From: JBDKVA01 sp039679375
GTDB lineage: Bacteria; Bacillota; Clostridia; Acetivibrionales; DTU013
NCBI GenBank assembly: GCA_039679375.1
Contig: JBDKVA010000026.1
Location: 50,563-114,562, forward strand
Direction: 5' to 3'
DNA length: 64,000 nt
The notes under the pieces are model-generated. The model searched no databases. It saw only the letters and a program-made list of their open reading frames with translations, and had not been told where the DNA came from. Positions 23,416 through 31,607 of the stretch are shown piece by piece (the first letter of the stretch is position 1; every line of letters begins with the position of its first letter). Position numbers and translations under genes: made by a program.

Positions 23416-23499
23416 TGAGGCAAAATGGTAATCTTATAACGCATAGGTTCAGATAAAATTTTTCGACTGTAGAAAAATTTTATTACCTCTATTGCCTCA
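23416..23499. promoter_or_regulatory. Nested inverted repeats upstream of the ApbE gene
   Basis: Inner perfect hairpin 23453-23483: ATAAAATTTTTC, 7-nt loop, GAAAAATTTTAT. Outer arms TGAGGCAA (23416-23423) and TTGCCTCA (23492-23499). The whole could fold into one long structure, or the outer arms could be a protein site. No clear -35/-10 pair was found here. Confidence 0.5.
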
Positions 23500-23535
23500 T
23501 TATTAAATGTCAGCTAAATTGCAGTGAGGTGCGGT

Positions 23536-24603
23536 GTGGCAAAAAAAATCGGTATAATCGCAAAAAAAACAAGTACGATCCTGTTTGTGATCCTGTTCAT
23601 AATAAACTCAGCAGCTTGCGGCGTGAAGAAAACATCCCGCTATGAAGCTGAATTTCTCGTGCTTTTTGATACGATGACAAAAATCGTTGCCTACACGGAC
23701 AGCAAGGATGAATTCACAAGACAGTCCCAGTTCATTTATGACGAGCTCAAGGAGTATCATGAGCTATATGATATTTATAATGATTATGAGGGGATCAGCA
23801 ACATTAAAACGATCAATGATCATGCAGGCATTGCACCGGTTAAGGTCGACCGCAGGATTATCGACCTGATCCTTTTTGCCAAAGACTGGTATAAAAAGAC
23901 GGATGGTAAAATGAATATCGCTTTTGGCGCTGTGCTGAGGATTTGGCATGACTACCGCACAGCGGGGACTGATGACCCGGACAATGCCAGATTGCCTCCG
24001 ATGGAACAGTTGGAAGCCGCTGCAAAGCATACGGATATTGCAAAGGTCATGATCGATGAAGAAAAGTCGACGGTTTTTCTGGAGGATTCGGAGATGAGCC
24101 TTGATGTCGGCGCTGTGGCAAAAGGTTATGCAGCTGAACAGGTAAGCAGGCTGGCGGTGAAAAACGGGTTCACCTCGGGACTCATCAGCGTCGGTGGGAA
24201 TGTTTGCGCAATAGGCCCAAAAGGCGAAACCGGAAGTCCATGGAATGTCGGCATACAAAATCCTGATCCGGAGAGCGAACAGTCCAATATTGAAATTGTT
24301 AACCTGATCGATTATTCGCTAGTTACAAGCGGAAATTATGAACGGTTCTATACAGTCGACGGAAAGAACTATCATCACATTATCGACCCGGAAACGTTAT
24401 TCCCGACTGAATATTTTTCATCCGTAACGATTATATGCAGGAATTCCGGCATGGCGGACGCGCTATCCACTGCTGTATTCAACATGCCTTTTGAGCAGGG
24501 CTATGAATTCATCGAAAGTCTCCAGGATACGGAAGCTTTTTGGGTGATGCTTGACGGTGGAATCAAATACAGCTCGCGCTTCAGTGATTTCATAAAGAAG
24601 TAG
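23536..24603 (+). CDS. fmnB: ApbE-type FAD:protein FMN transferase (FmnB-like), lipoprotein
   Basis: 355 aa from a GTG at 23536 that has GAGGT 5 nt upstream; a GTG at 23524 is also in frame. Hydrophobic signal and lipobox NSAAC near residue 28 anchor it outside. ApbE marks are LFDTMTKIVAY near the start, LDVGAVAKGYAAEQ, GLISVGGNVCAIG and the metal-binding YHHIIDPETL. ApbE moves FMN from FAD to a Thr/Ser of target proteins; the obvious target is the two-unit lipoprotein encoded just upstream. A terminator and an inverted repeat lie between them. Confidence 0.92.
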   Translation: MAKKIGIIAKKTSTILFVILFIINSAACGVKKTSRYEAEFLVLFDTMTKIVAYTDSKDEFTRQSQFIYDELKEYHELYDIYNDYEGISNIKTINDHAGIAPVKVDRRIIDLILFAKDWYKKTDGKMNIAFGAVLRIWHDYRTAGTDDPDNARLPPMEQLEAAAKHTDIAKVMIDEEKSTVFLEDSEMSLDVGAVAKGYAAEQVSRLAVKNGFTSGLISVGGNVCAIGPKGETGSPWNVGIQNPDPESEQSNIEIVNLIDYSLVTSGNYERFYTVDGKNYHHIIDPETLFPTEYFSSVTIICRNSGMADALSTAVFNMPFEQGYEFIESLQDTEAFWVMLDGGIKYSSRFSDFIKK

Positions 24604-24615
24604 GAGGGACGGTAT

Positions 24616-25329
24616 ATGAGGTTTGCAGTTATTGGCGATACACATAGCAATATATATGCACTTGAAAGTGTGTTTTCCGGTTTAGACAAACAGGATGTCG
24701 ACTTTATAGTCTCAACCGGAGATATGGTTGGATGCTGCACACACCCTAATGAGGTTATAGGATATTTGAGAAAACGTAATGTATTATCTGTTCAAGGAAA
24801 TAGCGATAGAGCTATAGCTCACTTTGAGGAAATATACGGTTACGACCCCCATGAAATGAAGTATTCAAAAAAGCCTACCGAAGCAATGCTTTACTCTCAT
24901 ACTGTGATAAATTATAAAAACAGATTGTATTTGAAGAATCTGCCTCTGGAAATAAAATTAAAAACAGATGGGTTGGAAATACTGATATTGCACGGCAGTC
25001 CAAGAAGCATTGAGGAATACCTATATGAGGATAGTCCGATACTTGACCAGGTAACAAGAGAAATCAAAGAGCATGTTTTAATTTGCGGTCATACACATAT
25101 ACCATACTATAAAGTTGTAAACGGGAAACATATTATTAATCCCGGATCAGTTGGTTGGCCAAGGCATGGTAAGCCTATTTCAACATGCGCCATAATGGAT
25201 ATAAGGGATGGAGCTGTAGGTGTTGATATTTTAGAAGTTCCTTACGACTTTGAGAAAAGCGCCAGAGACATTGAAGAAAATGAACATATACCTAATAAAT
25301 ATGCAGAGAAAATAAGAACCGGGAAGTAA
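24616..25329 (+). CDS. Calcineurin-like metallophosphoesterase
   Basis: 237 aa. Metal-binding motifs of the family in order: GDTHSN (7-12), GDM (about 36), GNSDR, then LHGSPRS and CGHTHIPYYK, and NPGSVGWPRHG. This is the YfcE-like group of small cytoplasmic phosphodiesterases; the substrate cannot be told. TAGGAGGGACGG precedes the ATG, and the gene starts 12 nt after the ApbE gene, so it is probably co-transcribed with it, though its codons look AT-richer. A role in EET is not implied. Confidence 0.85.
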   Translation: MRFAVIGDTHSNIYALESVFSGLDKQDVDFIVSTGDMVGCCTHPNEVIGYLRKRNVLSVQGNSDRAIAHFEEIYGYDPHEMKYSKKPTEAMLYSHTVINYKNRLYLKNLPLEIKLKTDGLEILILHGSPRSIEEYLYEDSPILDQVTREIKEHVLICGHTHIPYYKVVNGKHIINPGSVGWPRHGKPISTCAIMDIRDGAVGVDILEVPYDFEKSARDIEENEHIPNKYAEKIRTGK

Positions 25330-25507
25330 AACTACCTTTACAGCCTGTTACAAATAAATCACACTTGAGAAGTTGATATAAATTTGTAAATTTTAATAAT
25401 TATAATGTAAAAAATAATAATTGTGATATAATAATAACGATTATTACGGCGAAAATTTCCTACTGCTGTTATATAAAGAAAATTACATAGAAAATTGGAG
25501 GTAATAT

Positions 25508-28129
25508 ATGGGAAAGTTTGTATATCTTTTCAAAGAGGGCAACGCTTCAATGAGAAATCTGCTTGGCGGTAAAGGCGCCAATCTTGCAGAAATGACCAGC
25601 CTGGGATTGCCGGTGCCAAGAGGATTTACCGTAACGACTGAAGCCTGCATACAGTATTACAGGGACGGAAAGGTCATATCAAAAGAAATCGAAGATCAGA
25701 TCTATGCAGCTCTTGCCCAGACAGAATCAACAGTCGGCAAAAAGCTTGGCGATCCGGTCAATCCGTTCCTCGTATCCGTCCGCTCCGGTGCAAGAGCATC
25801 CATGCCTGGAATGATGGATACAATTTTGAATCTCGGCCTTAATGATATCGTAGTTGAAGGACTGGCGAAGCTCACGTCCAATGAAAGATTTGCCTATGAC
25901 AGCTACAGAAGGTTTATTCAGATGTTCAGCGATGTTGTCATGGAAGTGGAGAAACCAAAGTTTGAAAAAATACTTGACGATGTAAAAAGCGAAAATAATG
26001 CAAAATATGATACGGATCTTAACGCTGCCAACCTGAAAGAGGTTGTTAAGAGATACAAAGTGCTTTACAAAAAGGAAAAAGGCGTGGAATTCCCGCAGGA
26101 TCCAAGGGTACAGCTGATGGAGGCGGTAAAGGCTGTTTTCCGTTCATGGGACAATCCAAGGGCTATTGTTTACAGAAGGCTCAACGACATACCGGGCGAT
26201 TGGGGAACCGCTGTAAACGTTCAGGAAATGGTTTATGGCAATATGGGCAACGATTCCGGTACGGGCGTTGCATTTACGAGGAACCCTTCAACAGGTGAAA
26301 AGAAGCTGTATGGAGAATTCCTGATGAACGCACAGGGCGAAGATGTTGTGGCCGGTATCAGGACGCCGCAGTCCATTGACAAAATGAAAGAAATCAATCC
26401 TGATGCTTACAACCAGTTTACAAAGATTGCTGATATTCTCGAGAAACATTATAAAGACATGCAGGATATGGAATTCACCATCGAGAAGGGCAAGCTTTTC
26501 ATGCTTCAGACCAGAAATGGCAAGAGAACCGCAGCAGCAGCCCTCAGAATCGCAGTTGACCTTGTCGATGAGGGCATGGCTACGAAAGCGGAAGCTGTGT
26601 TGAAGGTTGACCCCAAGCAGCTGGATGCCTTGCTCCATCCGAATTTTGAACAAAAGGCGCTAAAGGCTGCAGCTGTTGTTGCGAAAGGCCTTCCTGCGTC
26701 TCCCGGAGCTGCTACCGGCAAAGTATTCTTTAAAGCCGAAGATGCCGTAGAAGCCTATAACAAGGGTGAAAAGAAGATCGTGCTGGTAAGGCTTGAAACT
26801 TCACCGGAGGACATTGAGGGAATGCATGTTTCACAGGGCATATTGACCGGAAGGGGCGGTATGACCTCCCATGCGGCTGTTGTTGCCCGTGGTATGGGCA
26901 CTTGCTGCGTAGCAGGCTGCAGTGATGTAAAAATAAAGGAAGATGAAAAATGCTTCTATGATAAAAACGGAAGGAAGTATATAGAAGGAGACTGGATATC
27001 ATTGGACGGCTCCACCGGCAACGTCTACGGCGAGCAACTGCCAACCGTCGAGCCTGAAATGACAGGCGATTTTGCGAAGTTCATGTCATGGGCTGATGAA
27101 ATCAGAACGCTCAAGGTCAGAACGAATGCCGATACTCCGAAGGATGCCGCTCAGGCCATGAAGTTCGGAGCAGAGGGAATAGGCCTCTGCCGCACCGAGC
27201 ATATGTTTTTTGAACCTGACAGGATTTTTGCATTCAGGCAGATGATCGTCTCCAGCAATGTCGAGCAGAGAAGAAAAGCACTCGATAAGCTGCTTCCAAT
27301 GCAAAGGAGCGATTTTGAAGGCCTCTTCACTGAAATGAAGGGATATCCCGTCACCATAAGGCTGCTCGATCCTCCGCTCCATGAGTTCCTTCCGCAGGAA
27401 GATGACGATATTAAGGCACTGGCAAAAGAGCTTGGCAAATCTGCTGACGATCTCAAAACACTTGTTAAGAACCTTCATGAACTTAACCCGATGATGGGTC
27501 ACAGAGGTTGCCGCCTCGCCGTTTCCTATCCGGAAATCGCCGAAATGCAGACCAGGGCTATTATCGAAGCCGCTATCAATGTAAATAAGAGGGGTATGAG
27601 TATAGTACCGGAGATTATGATTCCGTTGGTTTGTGAACTGAAGGAATTGAAGTTTGTCAAAGATATCATCGTCAGGACAGCGGATGCGATCATCGCTTCA
27701 TCTGGCGCTAAACTTGTCTACAAGGTCGGAACAATGATCGAAATACCAAGAGCTGCCCTTCTTGCTGATGAGATCGCCACCGAGGCAGAATTCTTCTCCT
27801 TCGGTACAAACGACCTGACTCAGATGACTTACGGCCTTAGCCGCGATGACGCCGGAAAGATCCTCGATGATTACTATCAGGCGAAGATATTTGAGGCTGA
27901 CCCGACTTCAAGGATCGACCAGGCAGGCGTCGGCAGACTAATGAAGATGGCTGCCGAGCTTGGCAGAAAGACCAGGCCGGACATCAAGCTTGGAATCTGC
28001 GGCGAACACGGCGGAGATCCATCCTCTGTTGAATTCTGCCACAGGATAGGCTTGAATTATGTATCCTGCTCACCGTTCCGTGTGCCGATAGCAAGGCTTG
28101 CTGCGGCTCATGCGGCGATCAAACAGTAA
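25508..28129 (+). CDS. ppdK: Pyruvate, phosphate dikinase
   Basis: 873 aa. The N-terminal ATP-grasp domain starts GKFVYLFKEGNASMRNLLGG. The phosphohistidine domain has catalytic His455 in GGMTSHAAVVARGMG, and the C-terminal PEP/pyruvate barrel ends with CGEHGGDPSSVEFCH. It interconverts pyruvate + ATP + Pi with PEP + AMP + PPi, a PPi-linked glycolytic or gluconeogenic step in anaerobes. GGAGGTAATAT precedes the ATG. A strong terminator follows. No adjacent PPDK regulatory kinase is seen. Confidence 0.98.
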   Translation: MGKFVYLFKEGNASMRNLLGGKGANLAEMTSLGLPVPRGFTVTTEACIQYYRDGKVISKEIEDQIYAALAQTESTVGKKLGDPVNPFLVSVRSGARASMPGMMDTILNLGLNDIVVEGLAKLTSNERFAYDSYRRFIQMFSDVVMEVEKPKFEKILDDVKSENNAKYDTDLNAANLKEVVKRYKVLYKKEKGVEFPQDPRVQLMEAVKAVFRSWDNPRAIVYRRLNDIPGDWGTAVNVQEMVYGNMGNDSGTGVAFTRNPSTGEKKLYGEFLMNAQGEDVVAGIRTPQSIDKMKEINPDAYNQFTKIADILEKHYKDMQDMEFTIEKGKLFMLQTRNGKRTAAAALRIAVDLVDEGMATKAEAVLKVDPKQLDALLHPNFEQKALKAAAVVAKGLPASPGAATGKVFFKAEDAVEAYNKGEKKIVLVRLETSPEDIEGMHVSQGILTGRGGMTSHAAVVARGMGTCCVAGCSDVKIKEDEKCFYDKNGRKYIEGDWISLDGSTGNVYGEQLPTVEPEMTGDFAKFMSWADEIRTLKVRTNADTPKDAAQAMKFGAEGIGLCRTEHMFFEPDRIFAFRQMIVSSNVEQRRKALDKLLPMQRSDFEGLFTEMKGYPVTIRLLDPPLHEFLPQEDDDIKALAKELGKSADDLKTLVKNLHELNPMMGHRGCRLAVSYPEIAEMQTRAIIEAAINVNKRGMSIVPEIMIPLVCELKELKFVKDIIVRTADAIIASSGAKLVYKVGTMIEIPRAALLADEIATEAEFFSFGTNDLTQMTYGLSRDDAGKILDDYYQAKIFEADPTSRIDQAGVGRLMKMAAELGRKTRPDIKLGICGEHGGDPSSVEFCHRIGLNYVSCSPFRVPIARLAAAHAAIKQ

Positions 28130-28151
28130 GGACCAATCAGGCAAATAGATC

Positions 28152-28194
28152 AAACAGGGTATTGCTTTAAAACGGTGCAATACCCTGTTTTTTT
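28152..28194 (+). terminator. Rho-independent terminator of ppdK
   Basis: Perfect 14-bp stem AAACAGGGTATTGC / GCAATACCCTGTTT with an 11-nt loop, ending in seven T. Confidence 0.95.
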
Positions 28195-28290
28195 GCGATT
28201 CGAATTGATAAAAATGTCATTAATATTTTATAATAATCCAAAATAGTATAAGTTATGCAAGACGAAAGAACCGTCCCTTCGTCTTTGCTA

Positions 28291-28321
28291 TTGACACTTA
28301 CCTTACGTAAGACTGTATTCT
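28291..28321 (+). promoter_or_regulatory. MerR-type promoter with 19-bp spacer and dyad operator
   Basis: TTGACA at 28291-28296 and TATTCT at 28316-28321 are 19 bp apart, the over-long spacing typical of promoters twisted into action by MerR-family activators. The spacer contains the palindrome CTTACGTAAG. It lies 33 nt before the MerR-family gene, so autoregulation is likely. Confidence 0.8.
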
Positions 28322-28353
28322 TAGTGTATAATATAAGAAAAGGAAGTGTCTTT

Positions 28354-29625
28354 ATGCTGATGAAAATAGGCGATGTAACAAATAAGTTTGGTATCTCCCA
28401 CCGTTCGCTTCATTATTGGGAAAGCGTTGGTATTATAGAAAGCTCGCGCGGTGAAAATGATTACCGCTATTATGACGAAGAAAATATGCAAAAAATAAAA
28501 CAGATTGTAATACTTCGCAAACTGCGTTTTTCTATCCCATCTATTCAGGAGATTTTCACTTCAAGTAAATTGTCCAAAGTAATCGCTGTCTTTACTAATC
28601 ATCTGGACGAATCCAGAAAGGAAAAAGAACAGCTCAATGCTTTAGGTGTTGTTTTACAACAACTTATCAACATGCTGAAGGACAAGCAAAACATCGAAAG
28701 CGTATACAATTATCTTGATACAACTCACTCCACCGAATCTGAGGAACTCAAAGCCGCATTGCAAACGGTTTTGGAAGAGCCTGTAAGAGAGATAACGCTC
28801 ACCGAGCCTGAACAGTCGATTATTGATATGACCGGTATTGATTTGTGGCTTGAAGCGATGACTAAGGATGACATCACAGAGGTTACAGAGGTAGTAATTC
28901 ACTGTTACCTTAATACTAAAGAGGTTGATAATTTTCTCTGTTTCTTTGATTTTGAACGACAACTTAATATGCCGGACTGCGCCTGTTATTATAAAATCAT
29001 GCAATCAGGCGGGTGCATTGGTGTAGTCAATCTGGCTTATACCGGCATGGAATCTATGCTGATCCGAAACATTGCTTATATGGAGCCGGACAACAATATC
29101 TATATATTTGAGCTGCTAAAACAAAAGCACCCCGATATTCTGTGCTGGATGATGTTTGACGTCGGAGAGAATGCAAATGAATATAGTTATCCAGATTGTG
29201 AGATGAAAAAGCGTCAGTTTTGGGAAGACAATGGCTTTAGATATTATACAGGTGCAAACCGGCGCGATCAATATATTAAAATGATGAAACCACACGATGA
29301 AGTTTATAATTCAAGCAGATACCGCTTTGCTATATTAGACGGTTCAATGGATAAGGTTTCTTTTCGTATGTGCGCTATGAGCGGGGTTGATTTTTATGAT
29401 GATTGGATGGGCAACTGGCGTATAACAGATAGTGCTTTCGTTGAAGCCCTGATTTATAATACCGGAATGAAAGGGAGCAGATTTTACAAAAACACCATGT
29501 TGGATTGCGATTTTCGTTATAATAATATGGAGAATTGCACCATCACTGACTGTAATATAAAAGGTATGACTATTGACGGAATCAATGTGGAAGAAGCGTT
29601 GGAATTTTATAAAAAACATAATTAA
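28354..29625 (+). CDS. MerR-family regulator fused to a large C-terminal region with pentapeptide-like repeats
   Basis: 423 aa from the ATG at 28354, behind AAAGGAAGTGTCTTT. Residues 1-75 are a MerR helix-turn-helix (KIGDVTNKFGISHRSLHYWE, then the wing RYYDEENMQKIKQI). A coiled-coil helix follows (about 85-115). The middle (about 170-315) may be a GNAT-like fold (FWEDNGFRYYTG resembles a GNAT end). The last about 75 residues show a loose five-residue repeat (GSRFYKNTMLDCDFRYNNM and onward), as in pentapeptide-repeat proteins. Ligand and targets are unknown. It probably regulates itself and perhaps the SIMPL gene downstream. Confidence 0.82.
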   Translation: MLMKIGDVTNKFGISHRSLHYWESVGIIESSRGENDYRYYDEENMQKIKQIVILRKLRFSIPSIQEIFTSSKLSKVIAVFTNHLDESRKEKEQLNALGVVLQQLINMLKDKQNIESVYNYLDTTHSTESEELKAALQTVLEEPVREITLTEPEQSIIDMTGIDLWLEAMTKDDITEVTEVVIHCYLNTKEVDNFLCFFDFERQLNMPDCACYYKIMQSGGCIGVVNLAYTGMESMLIRNIAYMEPDNNIYIFELLKQKHPDILCWMMFDVGENANEYSYPDCEMKKRQFWEDNGFRYYTGANRRDQYIKMMKPHDEVYNSSRYRFAILDGSMDKVSFRMCAMSGVDFYDDWMGNWRITDSAFVEALIYNTGMKGSRFYKNTMLDCDFRYNNMENCTITDCNIKGMTIDGINVEEALEFYKKHN

Positions 29626-29762
29626 TTGTAGCTTTAGCAGACCGTTTGATGACCAGACGTTGCCGGGTAGAGTATGACATAAAAAATCGGAAGCTGTTAT
29701 GTAACCTTCTCCTTACCGTATGCATAGGCTGTACTGTAATTAGGTTTATGGAGATGTTGAAT

Positions 29763-30452
29763 ATGGCCGCAGTACTGCCTTACTATGCAAAGATACCGGG
29801 CGATATCTGTTGTAATTACTCCATTCGCAGTTTTTGCAATCTTAAGGTCAACGGAAGGGGAAGTGTAATGGCAAGGCCGGATACGGCCGAAGCCGTGCTG
29901 GGAGTTGTCACTGAAGACATGCAGCTGTCGATCGCGCAGCAGGAAAATTCCCGGATAACGTCAGCCGTAATCGAGGCTATTATGCAGACCGGAATTCCTG
30001 CCGAGGATATTCAGACAAATGCATACAACATAGAAGCAATGTATGATTATATTGACGGGAGACAGGTTTTCAGGGGGTACAGAGTAACACACAATTTAAA
30101 GGTAACCATAAAAAATGTGGCCATGGTCGGCCGGGTGATTGACAATGCGGTAAATGCAGGCGCTAACACGGTAAATGGCATCAGCTTTTCCGTTTCCGAT
30201 CCGTCGGTTTATTATAAGGTCGCGTTGAATGCAGCTTTGGATGATGCCATTTCCAAAGCTGCTGAAATAGCCATGAAGCTTAACGTTGCAATAAGCCGCG
30301 TACCTGTTCAAATCATAGAAGAGAGCTATCAAACCATCCCGCCGGTTCAGCCGTTCCAGATGCAAACTGCTATGCCTTCAACACCGGTTCAGCCCGGCCG
30401 GATCGAAGTGACGGCGCAGATCACGGCGGTATTTCAGTACGGGTCTGCTTGA
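29763..30452 (+). CDS. SIMPL-domain protein (DUF541)
   Basis: 229 aa from the ATG at 29763, which has GGAG 9 nt upstream. The frame stays open 5' to 29646 with other starts (29649, 29748), and the true start is uncertain; an upstream start would add a hydrophobic segment. SIMPL marks: LKVNGRGSVMARPDTAEAVLGV, then GIPAEDIQTNAYNIEAMYDY, and YRVTHNLKVTIKN. The family (BP26/YggE-like) is widespread and poorly understood; some members form channel-like oligomers in the cell envelope. It is convergent with an AraC-family gene. Confidence 0.82.
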   Translation: MAAVLPYYAKIPGDICCNYSIRSFCNLKVNGRGSVMARPDTAEAVLGVVTEDMQLSIAQQENSRITSAVIEAIMQTGIPAEDIQTNAYNIEAMYDYIDGRQVFRGYRVTHNLKVTIKNVAMVGRVIDNAVNAGANTVNGISFSVSDPSVYYKVALNAALDDAISKAAEIAMKLNVAISRVPVQIIEESYQTIPPVQPFQMQTAMPSTPVQPGRIEVTAQITAVFQYGSA

Positions 30453-30482
30453 AAAAAGACTCTTCAATTTGATATTTACCTG

Positions 30483-31331
30483 TCAGAATTGTACAGTTGT
30501 GTTGTGATTCCTGTAATCGCCCGGTGAGCATCCTGTTTCGCGCTTGAACACGACATGGAAATAATTCTGGCTTGAAAAATCGAGCCGATCGCTTATTTCC
30601 TTAATCTGGAGGCCTTCATCGAGCATGGCGACAGCTTTTCGTATTTTAAGGCAATTGAAATATTTCATTACACCTTTATCTGAGAATTTTTGAAAGGTTT
30701 TTTTCAAGCTGCTGACACTCATATTGCACAATGCGGCAATCTGTCCCAGGCTCAGAGCCTCACAGCAATGTTCATTCATAATATCGACGATCTGCCCGTA
30801 AATCTCACTTTTTTCCGGAGTCTGCAAGACTTTCTCCGAAGTATCAATGTGCAGCAGTTCCAGTAAAAAGTATTCGATTCTTATAGCTGTGATATGAGCC
30901 AGATAATCATACTGTTCGCTGTATTTTTGCCCGGACGAAGCCATTTCAATAATTGAGGAAGCATCCGTGACAATATCGACGAGCATTTTTTCCTTGTGCA
31001 TATCCAGACAAAAAACTTTATTCTCGAAAGCTTTTATCTTTTCGCCATCCGCTTCAAAGGAAATAATCAGAATGTGCGGTGCAGTGTCGTCGGCAGACCA
31101 TATACGATGGAATTCCATAGGTTTGTGAAATATAAGCTGGCCGTCTGTCAGGAGGTACACCCGCTCGTCAGCTGAAACAGCCGCCCTGCCTTCCATAACG
31201 TATACTGCTTCCCAGAAGTTATGCATTTCACCTGCAAAGTAGAAACCTTTCGGGCGGACTGCGTTTATGGCGCTCACAATGGAACGGATGGTGAACATGC
31301 GCGGCATTTCATTCATTACAAAGGAGAACAT
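30483..31331 (-). CDS. AraC-family transcriptional regulator
   Basis: 282 aa from the ATG at 31331, 8 nt after AAGGAG; a GTG at 31340 overlaps that site. The N-terminal half is a cupin-type sensor (HNFWEAVYVMEGRAAV, then FHKPMEFHRIW). The C-terminal half has two AraC helix-turn-helices (LSLGQIAALCNMSVSSLKK, and IKEISDRLDFSSQNYFHVVF, the latter followed by GCSPGDYR). It is divergent from a Gfo/Idh/MocA oxidoreductase, with two matching 23-bp direct repeats in the gap, so it likely controls that sugar-metabolism cluster and itself. Confidence 0.93.
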   Translation of the reverse strand: MFSFVMNEMPRMFTIRSIVSAINAVRPKGFYFAGEMHNFWEAVYVMEGRAAVSADERVYLLTDGQLIFHKPMEFHRIWSADDTAPHILIISFEADGEKIKAFENKVFCLDMHKEKMLVDIVTDASSIIEMASSGQKYSEQYDYLAHITAIRIEYFLLELLHIDTSEKVLQTPEKSEIYGQIVDIMNEHCCEALSLGQIAALCNMSVSSLKKTFQKFSDKGVMKYFNCLKIRKAVAMLDEGLQIKEISDRLDFSSQNYFHVVFKRETGCSPGDYRNHNTTVQF

Positions 31332-31352
31332 GCTTTTCACTCCTTGATATCC

Positions 31353-31516
31353 ATATCTGATTTCGATATAAATCTATATTTTAGATGTAATACTGTGAGT
31401 TGGGGTATCATATGTTCAGTATAACGCAGGTATATAAAAAAGTAAATGTGAATAGAAAACGATACAGCGCATCGAATCCGAACGAATCTGAATATATCTA
31501 ATATCGATATAAAAAT
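31353..31516. promoter_or_regulatory. Pair of direct repeats, likely AraC-family operator half-sites
   Basis: 31353-31375 and 31494-31516 share 19 of 23 bases (core ATATCT-AT-TCGATATAAA), in the same orientation, 141 bp apart, in the gap between the divergent AraC and oxidoreductase genes. AraC proteins often bind such direct repeats and loop DNA; the downstream copy sits just before the oxidoreductase promoter. Confidence 0.65.
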
Positions 31517-31523
31517 ATCTTTT

Positions 31524-31553
31524 TTGGAATATTATTATAAATTCGGGTATAGT
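31524..31553 (+). promoter_or_regulatory. Probable promoter of the Gfo/Idh/MocA gene
   Basis: TTGGAA, 18-bp spacer, TATAGT, starting 8 bp after the downstream direct repeat, which is where an AraC-type activator would sit. Confidence 0.55.
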
Positions 31554-31607
31554 ATGATCAATCATATAGTAGTTAATAAAAATTTCCTGTTCGGAAAGGT
31601 GAGGTGT

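Noticed and set aside
25330..25507. Promoter of ppdK
   Set aside because: The gap is so AT-rich that several TATAAT-like sequences occur, and none has a convincing -35 at proper distance.
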